NCBI RefSeq assembly: GCF_039541915.1
Contig: NZ_BAABHD010000003.1
Location: 62,001 to 126,000 of the forward strand
Origin: Nibrella saemangeumensis
Lineage (GTDB): Bacteria > Bacteroidota > Bacteroidia > Cytophagales > Spirosomataceae
Direction of reading: 5' to 3'
Length of the DNA stretch: 64,000 bases
Below the pieces are notes generated by a model. The model worked only from the letters and a program-made list of their open reading frames with translations, did no database searches and was not told where the DNA came from. Made by a program: the position numbers and the translations under genes. Below, piece by piece: positions 7,963 through 15,881 of the stretch; the stretch's first letter is position 1, and each line of letters opens with the position of its first letter.

Positions 7963-10392
7963 TTACTCCGTCCGTAAGCTCTTCACCGGATTCATCAGGG
8001 CGGCTTTCAAGGTCTGGAACGAAACCGTCAGTAAGGCAATCAGCAGCACTACGGCAAACGGCAGCACAAATACCTCCCAGTTGGGTGTGATGCGGAAGGC
8101 ATACCCCTGCAACCATTGGCTAACGGCGTACCAGGCAATGGGCGTAGCGACCAGAAAAGCGATTAAGACTAATTGTGCAAACTCTTTGTAAAGCAACCGC
8201 AGGATTTCCGGAATCGATGCCCCCAGCACCTTCCGGATACCAATCTCCTTAGTACGCTGAACGGTGGTAAACGACGCCAGCCCGAACAGGCCCAGACAGG
8301 CTACCAGAATAGCCAGACCAGTGAATAAGCCAAATACCTGTCCAAAGCGCTGGTCAGCGCGGTATTGCTCGTTGAAGCGATCGTCGAGAAACGTATACTC
8401 GAAGGGATTGCCGGGGAAGAAGCGGTTCCACTCATCACGCACTTTGTCGATGGTACTACGGATGTCACCCGCAGCCATTTTAACGGAAAAATAGCCGCGT
8501 ACATCCGGTATCAGGCGGAGAATCAAAGGCTCATACGCATCCCGGAGCGACTGCTGGTGAAAGTTATCGGTTACGCCTACAATCGTAAAGATTTCACCCC
8601 AAAAGTTTATCTCTTTTCCAACGGCTTGTTCCGGTTGCGCAAAGCCCAGGTGCTGAGCCGCCATTTTGTTAAAAACAACAGCCTTAGGGTCGGTGCCGAA
8701 CTCTTTGGCGAAGTTACGGCCGGCCAGCAATTTCAGATCATAGGTCTTCAGGAAATCATAATCGACGCCAATGATGCGGTACTGTTTACCGTCGCCCTCT
8801 GCGGTTCCTTTCAAGCGAATACCGCCGGCGTTCCAGTCTGATGCCTGACCGGGCACCACCGTCGACGCGGCAATATGCCGAATGGATGGCTGACGGAACA
8901 GTTCCTCCTTAAAAGCCGTCATCTGCCGCAAAAACGTAGAGTCGTTCTTAATAATGGGCGGATTAATGATCAGCGTCTGGTCGATATTAATACCCAGCGA
9001 CTGCTCCCGCATGAATTGAATCTGCCGGAACACTACAAACGTACCCACCAGCAGAAACAGGGAAGCCGCAAACTGCAACACCACCAGCCCCTTCCGGAGT
9101 ACGGCGCCCTGTCGCGACGCGCTTACTTTCCCTTTCAGCACAGCCACCGGATTGAAACTGGACAGCACAAGCGCCGGGTATAGTCCTGAGAAGAATACCC
9201 CAATAAGGTATAATCCAGCCAGCGCCAGCCAGAAGTTACCTTTGCTCAGCAGCGATAACGTCAGCTCGTGCCCCGACAGGTCGTTAAACAAGGGTATGGC
9301 TACCATCACCATGATTAAGGCCAGTACTACAGCCAAACCATTCAGCAAAGCGGACTCCATCATAAACTGCCGGATAAGCTGACTCCGCTGCGAGCCAACC
9401 GCTTTCCGCACACCCACTTCTTTGGCCCGGTTGATCGCCCGTGCCGTGGCCAGGTTGATGTAGTTGACCCAGGCAATGATTACAATGAAGAACGCCACGC
9501 CCAGCAGGAGGTATACCGTGGTACCGTCACCATTGGGCTCGGCTTCTTCCATGTAATGCGAGTACAGGTGGATGTCGCGTAGAGGCTGTAGCAGGTAAAT
9601 GGCCGCCGACCGGTATTTTTTGTGCTCCTCTCCGGCCAGTTTGTCAACTACCGTCGGGAATTTGGCTTCCAGGGCAGTAGGGTCAGTACCGGGGCGGAGC
9701 AGCAGGTGCGTTAGGCAACCATCCCACTGCCAGGCCGTTTCGGGACCGCTACCGTCCGGGTTACCCGCTTTTACCTGATTGACAAACGTGACATACGACC
9801 GCAGCATATCTATCTTCAGGTGCGTGTTGGTCGGCAGGTCTTTCAGTACACCCGTTACCTTATACACCTGCTCCGCGTTAAGCTGAATGGTTTTGCCAAT
9901 CGGGTTCTGAGTACCAAACAGCCGCCGGGCCACCGTCTCTGTGATAACCGCTGTATTAGGCTCCGCCAACGCCAACGCAGGGTTGCCCTGCACCAGCGGA
10001 TACGAAAAGACTTTGAAGAAAGAAGCCGAGGCCCAGTAGACCTTCTCGATCTTCAGCCGCTCGTCGCCGTTGGTAGCAATCATGGCCCGCGACTTCACCA
10101 GCTTCACATAATCCTCAATCTCGGCAAAAGCATCCTTAAACGAATTGCCTGCGGCAAACGCGCCACCTGCCCATTGGGTACTCAGCACGCCATCGTTGTA
10201 GCGGTCCTGCCGAACCCGATAGATACGGTCACCTTTCGAGTGGAGTTTATCAAAACTCAATTCATAGCTGACATACTGAAGAATCAGCAGACAGGCCGCA
10301 ATCCCGACCGACAGGCCGACGATGTTGATGAACGAAAAACTCTTGTGCCGCAGCAGGTTGCGGAGGGCGATTTTGAGGTAGTTGCGGAGCAT
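7963..10392 (-). CDS. FtsX/MacB-type ABC transporter permease, array copy 7
   Basis: 809 residues with the standard array architecture. TM1 is near residues 20-42 ('FINIVGLSVGIAACLLIL'). The first FtsX domain carries 'RAKEVGVRKAVGSQ' and the last roughly 125 residues carry 'RTKEIGIRKVLGAS'. Periplasmic markers are 'LQPLRDIHLYSH' and 'AGRNFAKEFGTD'; the end is 'NPVKSLRTE'. It is the most promoter-distal member of the continuous run that starts at copy 1, 87 bases after copy 6. That gap holds a 12-bp inverted repeat but no enhancer palindromes, so it probably depends on read-through from upstream. No ATPase domain; substrate unknown. Confidence 0.9.
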   Translation of the reverse strand: MLRNYLKIALRNLLRHKSFSFINIVGLSVGIAACLLILQYVSYELSFDKLHSKGDRIYRVRQDRYNDGVLSTQWAGGAFAAGNSFKDAFAEIEDYVKLVKSRAMIATNGDERLKIEKVYWASASFFKVFSYPLVQGNPALALAEPNTAVITETVARRLFGTQNPIGKTIQLNAEQVYKVTGVLKDLPTNTHLKIDMLRSYVTFVNQVKAGNPDGSGPETAWQWDGCLTHLLLRPGTDPTALEAKFPTVVDKLAGEEHKKYRSAAIYLLQPLRDIHLYSHYMEEAEPNGDGTTVYLLLGVAFFIVIIAWVNYINLATARAINRAKEVGVRKAVGSQRSQLIRQFMMESALLNGLAVVLALIMVMVAIPLFNDLSGHELTLSLLSKGNFWLALAGLYLIGVFFSGLYPALVLSSFNPVAVLKGKVSASRQGAVLRKGLVVLQFAASLFLLVGTFVVFRQIQFMREQSLGINIDQTLIINPPIIKNDSTFLRQMTAFKEELFRQPSIRHIAASTVVPGQASDWNAGGIRLKGTAEGDGKQYRIIGVDYDFLKTYDLKLLAGRNFAKEFGTDPKAVVFNKMAAQHLGFAQPEQAVGKEINFWGEIFTIVGVTDNFHQQSLRDAYEPLILRLIPDVRGYFSVKMAAGDIRSTIDKVRDEWNRFFPGNPFEYTFLDDRFNEQYRADQRFGQVFGLFTGLAILVACLGLFGLASFTTVQRTKEIGIRKVLGASIPEILRLLYKEFAQLVLIAFLVATPIAWYAVSQWLQGYAFRITPNWEVFVLPFAVVLLIALLTVSFQTLKAALMNPVKSLRTE

Positions 10393-10400
10393 GGTGTTTG

Positions 10401-10471
10401 AGTGTGCAGTTTGCAGTTCTCAAGCGGCTGATTGACCGGCATCTTATTCTGCCTACTGTAAACTGCACACT
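10401..10471. repeat. Inverted repeat between permease copies 6 and 7
   Basis: AGTGTGCAGTTT (10401-10412) and AAACTGCACACT (10460-10471) are a perfect 12-bp pair, ending 8 bases from the stop codon of permease copy 6. No T-tract follows on either strand. Confidence 0.6.
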
Positions 10472-10479
10472 GAGAACTT

Positions 10480-12870
10480 TTATTCTGCCCTCAAAGACGT
10501 AACCGGATTCATAAACGCTGCTTTGATGCTCTGAAAACTTATGGTGACAAAGGCAATTAGTAACGCGCCTATACCGGAGACGACAAACACCCACCACGGC
10601 ATATCAATCCGGTAGGCGAAGTCTTCCAGCCAGCGGCTCATCGCGTACCACGCAATCGGTGAAGCAACCAGAATAGCGACCAGTACCAGCTTCAGGAAGT
10701 CGAAACTGAGCATCGAGATGAGACTTGGTACAGACGCACCCAGCACTTTCCGGATACCGATCTCTTTGGTACGGCGTTCTGCGGTAAAGGTAGCCAGACC
10801 AAACAGGCCCAGGCAGGCAATCAGGATGGCCAGCCCGGCGAAGATGCTGAAAATACGCGCCAGCCGCTGTTCAGCTTTGTATTGTCGGTCGAAGTCCTCG
10901 TCCAGGAATCGGTATTCAAACGGGTAACCGGGGAAACGTGATTTCCAGAATTGTTCTACCTGGGCCACGGAGGCCGGCACATCGCCGGAGCCAAGCCGCA
11001 AGGCCATGTAACGGAACGCATACGGCGCGATAAAGGTCAGCACCGGTTTTATCTTTTCCTGTAAGCCATGCTGGTGGTAATCGGCCAGTACACCAATTAC
11101 CTGCCCACCCTCGAGTCCGGCGGTGCTTAATTTCTTACCTACGGCTTCTTCCGGCTTCCAGCCAAAAGCCCGGCAGGCGGTTTCGTTCAGCAAGACACCA
11201 CTGGTGGCATCGGTGCTGAAGGCAGTGGAATAATCACGACCATGCCGAATGTTGAGCCCCAGGGTTTTGGCATAATCATGGTCAACGGTAATTACCTCCA
11301 GCGTGACGGCCTGGTCCTGCGGCCGCCCTTCCACCCAAACTAACTGCCCTTCCCACCCCGATTGACCCGGCAAGGCGGCTGTTCCGGTTACCGTCTGAAC
11401 ATTGGGCAACGCGTTAGCCTGCTGCTTAATGCTTTCGTAGTTCTCGATGAAGTCCCGGCGCGGTGTTTTGCGGAGTTCTATCGCCAGCACGCGTTCCTTA
11501 TCAAAGCCAAGTGTCTGGTTTTGCATGTATTTTAACTGACGGCTAACCACCAGCGTACTGATAATAAGCACCAGCGACACGCTGAATTGGAATACGACCA
11601 GCCCCTGACGCAGCCAGGTGCCTGTTGCCGTCGTTGAAAGCCTGCCTTTTAACGTATCCACGGGCCGGAACCGCGCCAGCACCAGCGCTGGATACCAACC
11701 CGCTACCACACCTGTAAACAGCAAAAAGCCCAGAATGACCAGCAGCGCCACCGGTTGCCGCAGTAAGGCTACGGTGATGGTCTTTTCGGTGATGTCATTT
11801 AACAAGGGCAACATCAGCACCACAATTATTAAGGCCAGTATACCCGACAACAAAGCCAGCAATAGCGATTCGCCGATAAACTGCCCTACCACGGCATAGT
11901 AGGCCGCTCCAATGGTCTTGCGGATGCCCACTTCTTTCGCCCGTTCGCCCTGGTGTGCGGTAGTCAGGTTAATGAAGTTGCTACACGCCAGCAGAAGAAT
12001 AAACAGCCCGATGATGCCCAACAGCTGTAATTGCCTGGCGCTGCCGGTGGCCCGGTTGAGACCGCCGGCTTCGGAATGCAGGTAGATGTCGGGTACGGCT
12101 TCGAGGGTATGCGTTACCTCATAGCCATTGTTACGGTACTCCTGACCATTATACCGCATCGACAACGCCGAAATCTTCGACTCCGCAGCGGCCGGGCTGG
12201 CGTTTTCCGGCAGCAGTACATAACAGGTTTCGTCCCAGGTAAACCAGGGCGTGCGGTCGCCACCCGTTGCGTAAAACGTGGAGAGTGACAGCAGCACCTG
12301 AAAATCCATATGCGAAGGCTGTGGCTCAGCCAGTACACCCGTTACGGTAAACGGCAACGTATCGCCCAGCATCAGCACCTTCCCCAGGGCCGACTTCCCG
12401 CCAAAGTATTTCCAGGCCGTACTTTGGGTAAGCACCAGCGAATAAGGCTCACGTAAGGCAGTTTGCGGGTCTCCCTCCAGTAACGGGAAAGAAAATACGT
12501 TTAGAAAGTGTTCCCCAGCGAATAGCTGCTTTTCGTAGAAGTACTGGTTGTTGTATGTAATGGCCAGATTCGTCGTTCGCACCGGTACTACTTTGTCAAC
12601 CTCGGGTACCTCGGCTTCTATTTTTTGCGCCAGCGGCCGGCCTACCGTGCTGTTTACGCCAGACTCACCCTTTACGCGGGTATTGGTAAGCACCCGGTAA
12701 ATGCGGTTGCCCTTCTCATGGAACCGGTCAACCCGCCATTCATCAAAGATGTACAGGCTGATCAGGCCAAAAGCCGCCAGACCAATGGTAAGGCCAAATA
12801 TGTTGGTAAAGGCATATACCTTGTTTTTGAAAAGGCTGCGTACAGCCACCTTCAGGTAGTTCCGGAGCAT
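10480..12870 (-). CDS. FtsX/MacB-type ABC transporter permease, array copy 6
   Basis: 796 residues, one of the shortest copies. TM1 contains 'IFGLTIGLAAFGLISLYIF'. Coupling motifs are 'RAKEVGIRKTIGAA' (with TIG in place of the commoner VLG/VVG) and 'RTKEIGIRKVLGAS'. The periplasmic marker is altered to 'LEAVPDIYLHSEA', and the second one reads 'HGRDYSTAFSTD'. The C-terminus is 'NPVTSLRAE'. The gene lies between the small NTF2-like gene (92 bases upstream) and copy 7 and shares their orientation. Its role is inferred from the family: a membrane pair of FtsX domains powered by an external ATPase. Substrate unknown. Confidence 0.9.
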   Translation of the reverse strand: MLRNYLKVAVRSLFKNKVYAFTNIFGLTIGLAAFGLISLYIFDEWRVDRFHEKGNRIYRVLTNTRVKGESGVNSTVGRPLAQKIEAEVPEVDKVVPVRTTNLAITYNNQYFYEKQLFAGEHFLNVFSFPLLEGDPQTALREPYSLVLTQSTAWKYFGGKSALGKVLMLGDTLPFTVTGVLAEPQPSHMDFQVLLSLSTFYATGGDRTPWFTWDETCYVLLPENASPAAAESKISALSMRYNGQEYRNNGYEVTHTLEAVPDIYLHSEAGGLNRATGSARQLQLLGIIGLFILLLACSNFINLTTAHQGERAKEVGIRKTIGAAYYAVVGQFIGESLLLALLSGILALIIVVLMLPLLNDITEKTITVALLRQPVALLVILGFLLFTGVVAGWYPALVLARFRPVDTLKGRLSTTATGTWLRQGLVVFQFSVSLVLIISTLVVSRQLKYMQNQTLGFDKERVLAIELRKTPRRDFIENYESIKQQANALPNVQTVTGTAALPGQSGWEGQLVWVEGRPQDQAVTLEVITVDHDYAKTLGLNIRHGRDYSTAFSTDATSGVLLNETACRAFGWKPEEAVGKKLSTAGLEGGQVIGVLADYHQHGLQEKIKPVLTFIAPYAFRYMALRLGSGDVPASVAQVEQFWKSRFPGYPFEYRFLDEDFDRQYKAEQRLARIFSIFAGLAILIACLGLFGLATFTAERRTKEIGIRKVLGASVPSLISMLSFDFLKLVLVAILVASPIAWYAMSRWLEDFAYRIDMPWWVFVVSGIGALLIAFVTISFQSIKAAFMNPVTSLRAE

Positions 12871-12884
12871 TTGCGTAGAATGGG

Positions 12885-12959
12885 TGAGTGGTTGATTAGC
12901 TCATCGGTTGAATAGCTGAGTAGTTAACTAATAACCAGTGAACCACTCAACTATTCAAC
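12885..12959. repeat. Two interleaved inverted repeats between the NTF2-like gene and copy 6
   Basis: TGAGTGGTT/AACCACTCA (12885-12893 with 12941-12949) and GTTGAATAG/CTATTCAAC (12907-12915 with 12951-12959) interleave, so only one pair can form fully at a time. The last arm is 3 bases from the stop codon at 12963. Confidence 0.55.
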
Positions 12960-12962
12960 CCT

Positions 12963-13427
12963 TCACGGTCTAGCCTGTGCGTATTTAGGTGGAGATTGCC
13001 AGAGTACATTCACAATGTACCAGGTGCCATTCTCCTTCATCAGGTGCAGGTAATCAATACCCCACACGGCCCTGACCTTGGCAGCCGCCGTTTTATCAGC
13101 TATTTCAAAGATTTCCACGTCTCTCGGAGATTGTCCATTAGCCCGGTTTCCGTCTTTATTCCAGACCTTGGCCAGCCGCACCAGCGCTGGAAACGGCATT
13201 TCCAGTTGTTTGGAGTAGCTGTCGGCCTTCGCATCGAAGGAAAACCCGCGCTTCTGCAACGTTGGATGTACACTCTTATACGCCAGCGTGGTATCTGCTC
13301 TATAAAAAGCATCGATGTAGTTGAAACAGGCCTGCTTAACGGCCGCCACATTGTCAATCTGGCTACTCTGGGCGTATGCGCCGGAGAAAGCAGCGGTAAA
13401 CAGGGACAGGAAGATGAATTTTTTCAT
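12963..13427 (-). CDS. Secreted NTF2-like / putative lumazine-binding family protein
   Basis: 154 residues with a signal peptide ('MKKFIFLSLFTAAFSGAYA' then Q). The mature part fits the putative lumazine-binding (NTF2-like) family: 'VKQACFNYIDAFYRADTTLA', 'VHPTLQKRGF' and a C-terminal 'GTWYIVNVLWQ' strand. These proteins form a cone-shaped beta-sheet pocket; the ligand is unknown and the lumazine name is historical. It starts only 9 bases after the stop codon of permease copy 5, so it is co-transcribed with the array. It is the only non-permease gene inside the run from copy 1 to copy 7. It might bind an exported or sensed ligand in the periplasm, but nothing in the sequence proves that. Confidence 0.75.
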   Translation of the reverse strand: MKKFIFLSLFTAAFSGAYAQSSQIDNVAAVKQACFNYIDAFYRADTTLAYKSVHPTLQKRGFSFDAKADSYSKQLEMPFPALVRLAKVWNKDGNRANGQSPRDVEIFEIADKTAAAKVRAVWGIDYLHLMKENGTWYIVNVLWQSPPKYAQARP

Positions 13428-13436
13428 GGTTATCTA

Positions 13437-15845
13437 TTATTCAGTCTTTAAACTCTTGACCGGGTCCTGAAAAGCGGCCCTGATGGATTGCAGACTTACC
13501 GTCAGAAAGGCAATGGCGATGGCCAGTATACCCGCGATGACAAATACCCACCACGGAATATCGATCCGGTAGACAAAGTCTTTCAGCCACTGGTTCATGG
13601 CGTACCACGCCAGAGGAGAAGCAATCACAAGGGCAACCACAACCAGCTTCAGAAAATCTTTAGAGAGCAGGGTTACAATGCTCATAACAGAGGCACCCAG
13701 GACTTTACGGATCCCGATTTCTTTGGTGCGCTGAGCCGTAGTGTAGGCGGACAAGCCAAACAGCCCCAGGCAGGCCAGGAAAATTGACAGAAACGCAAAG
13801 ACACTGAAAATACGGCCGGTTCGTACTTCACCGGCATAAAGCTTACTGAACTCCTCGTCCATAAACTCATATTCAAACGGCCGGTCAGGTACCAGCGCTC
13901 GCCATTTAGCCTCCAGATACTGTAAGGTGCTTTCGAGCTGATTACCCGATAGTTTGACCAGCATAACATTTCCACCGCCCTCGGGAAAAATCACCAGCGG
14001 CCCGACCTGTTGCTTCATCGAGGCAAAGTGGAAATCTTCTATTACGGCTTTTACCTCGCCTTTGCGGTTGCCACCCATGTCCATTTTCTGGCCGATAGCC
14101 TGCTGTGGGGTCCAGCCCAGTTCTTTCACGGCCGATTCGTTCAGGACAAAATAGTAGTAATTCAGCGTATCACCGTCTGGTCTGGAGGCCATTTCAACAT
14201 CTTTCTGGGTGAGATCCCGGCCGGCAATGATGCGCAGACCCATCGTGCGGATAAAGTCCTCATCAACCGGCAGACCATTGGCCATTTTGTACTGATCGTC
14301 GGGCATGTCCTGCCGGTGCATACCGTAGCCCCCATTGATGTACACCGGCGACTCATAAGCCAGCGTTATATCCCGTACGTTGGCATTCTGTTTGAATACG
14401 TTCTTCAGGGATTTAATCTTTTCGACCACCTGCTTGTCGGCCGGCAGCACCAGCACATGGTCTTTATTGTAGCCAAGCTTCTTGTTTTGAATAAACGAAA
14501 GCTGATTTTGTACGATGAGGGTGCTGGTAATCAGGAAAGCTGTAATGGCAAACTGAAACACGATCAGTGCCCGGCGGAATTGGCCGGCCCCGACCGTTTT
14601 CAAATTACCTTTCAGCACCTTCACCGGACGGAACCGAGCTAGTATCAAAGCCGGGTAGGTACCGGCAATGAGGCTTACCAGCAGGGCAACTCCAAGCAGC
14701 AGCAACAGGTATTTGGGCTGTACCCACATGTCAAACGTAAACGCCCGCGCCGACAACTCGTTGAACAGCGGCAAGGCCAGATAAGCCAGTAATACCCCTA
14801 GTAATAATGCCGATAACGTTACCAGCACCGACTCACCGATGAACTGCCCGAACAACTGCGCCTGAAGCGCCCCCATTACCTTTCGGACCCCCACCTCCTG
14901 CGCCCGCTCCACCGCCCGCGAGCTAGCCAGGTTGACGTAGTTAACGCAGGCAATAATCAGAATCAGGAGGGCAATAGAGCCAAAGATGTAGATGTAAATC
15001 AGGTCGCCGTTCGGCTCGAAGTTTCCTTCTACATCTGAGTACAGATGCACCCGGCGCAACGGCTCCAGATTATAAGTCAGATAATCTTTACCCGTCAGAC
15101 TCAGTTCGCCGAACTGCGTTTTCATAAACGCCGGAATCTTCACCTGTAGGGGCGCAATAGACTCTGGCCGACGCAGCAGCAGGTAGGTAGCATAATTGGC
15201 TGAATACCACTGCTCAGGCTCTCTGGCTGCGGCTAGCGTGGTAAACGAAGCCAGTAAATCATACTTTATCTGGGAATTGGCCGGGCAATCCTGCACTACA
15301 CCCGTAACGGTAAAATCTTTGTCACTCCGTCCGGTATTGATCCGCAGCACTTTACCAATAGGCTCCTCCTTGCCGAAGTACTTTTGCGCCGTTGATGCCG
15401 ACAGCACAACCAGGTTAGGCCCGGCCAGCACCTGTTGCGGATTGCCCTTCAGGAGACGGAACGAAAAGATATTGAACAGCGACGAGTCTGCATACACAAA
15501 ACGTTTTTCGCTGAACTGCTGGTCACCGTATCGCACAACCGCCTGACCGTTCAGCAACCTCACCGCCGACTCCACTTCCGGAAATTGCCGGCCAAACTCC
15601 GGACCAACTCGGGTGCCGGTCACGGGTGCTTTACTGACCTTTCCCTCCAGGCCAAACTCCATGGTAACGCGAACAATCCGGTCACCATTCTCGTGGAAAT
15701 CATCATAGCTCAGCTCATGCGACAGGTACATGAACAGCAGCAGACACGAGGCCAGTCCAACGGCCAGACCAAAGATGTTAATCAGCGAGAACCCCTTGTT
15801 TCTCCAAAGGTTCCGCCAGGCGATTTTGAGGTAGTTCTTTAGCAT
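13437..15845 (-). CDS. FtsX/MacB-type ABC transporter permease, array copy 5
   Basis: 802 residues. TM1 'INIFGLAVGLASCLLLFMYL'; the first FtsX domain has 'RAQEVGVRKVMGAL' and the second 'RTKEIGIRKVLGAS'. The periplasmic marker is 'LEPLRRVHLYSD'. The second periplasmic domain departs from its siblings around 'AGRDLTQKDVEM', with extra residues before the conserved 'VLNESAVKELGW'. It ends in 'DPVKSLKTE', where most copies have 'NPV'. The small secreted NTF2-like gene follows after 9 bases. Upstream is a 36-base gap to copy 4. The function is assigned from the family fold only. Confidence 0.9.
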   Translation of the reverse strand: MLKNYLKIAWRNLWRNKGFSLINIFGLAVGLASCLLLFMYLSHELSYDDFHENGDRIVRVTMEFGLEGKVSKAPVTGTRVGPEFGRQFPEVESAVRLLNGQAVVRYGDQQFSEKRFVYADSSLFNIFSFRLLKGNPQQVLAGPNLVVLSASTAQKYFGKEEPIGKVLRINTGRSDKDFTVTGVVQDCPANSQIKYDLLASFTTLAAAREPEQWYSANYATYLLLRRPESIAPLQVKIPAFMKTQFGELSLTGKDYLTYNLEPLRRVHLYSDVEGNFEPNGDLIYIYIFGSIALLILIIACVNYVNLASSRAVERAQEVGVRKVMGALQAQLFGQFIGESVLVTLSALLLGVLLAYLALPLFNELSARAFTFDMWVQPKYLLLLLGVALLVSLIAGTYPALILARFRPVKVLKGNLKTVGAGQFRRALIVFQFAITAFLITSTLIVQNQLSFIQNKKLGYNKDHVLVLPADKQVVEKIKSLKNVFKQNANVRDITLAYESPVYINGGYGMHRQDMPDDQYKMANGLPVDEDFIRTMGLRIIAGRDLTQKDVEMASRPDGDTLNYYYFVLNESAVKELGWTPQQAIGQKMDMGGNRKGEVKAVIEDFHFASMKQQVGPLVIFPEGGGNVMLVKLSGNQLESTLQYLEAKWRALVPDRPFEYEFMDEEFSKLYAGEVRTGRIFSVFAFLSIFLACLGLFGLSAYTTAQRTKEIGIRKVLGASVMSIVTLLSKDFLKLVVVALVIASPLAWYAMNQWLKDFVYRIDIPWWVFVIAGILAIAIAFLTVSLQSIRAAFQDPVKSLKTE

Positions 15846-15857
15846 ATGTTTTAGGTT

Positions 15858-15877
15858 TGCAGGGGCCGACTCCTACA
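15858..15877. repeat. Imperfect inverted repeat between copies 4 and 5
   Basis: TGCAGGGG (15858-15865) and CTCCTACA (15870-15877) pair at 6 of 8 positions, or 8 if G-T pairs are allowed, 4 bases from the stop codon of copy 4. Weak on its own, but it occupies the same place as the hairpins in the other gaps. Confidence 0.3.
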
Positions 15878-15881
15878 TGTA

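Noticed and set aside
12885..12959. CRISPR-like repeat
   Set aside because: Only two short interleaved inverted pairs; no regularly spaced direct repeats and no cas genes.
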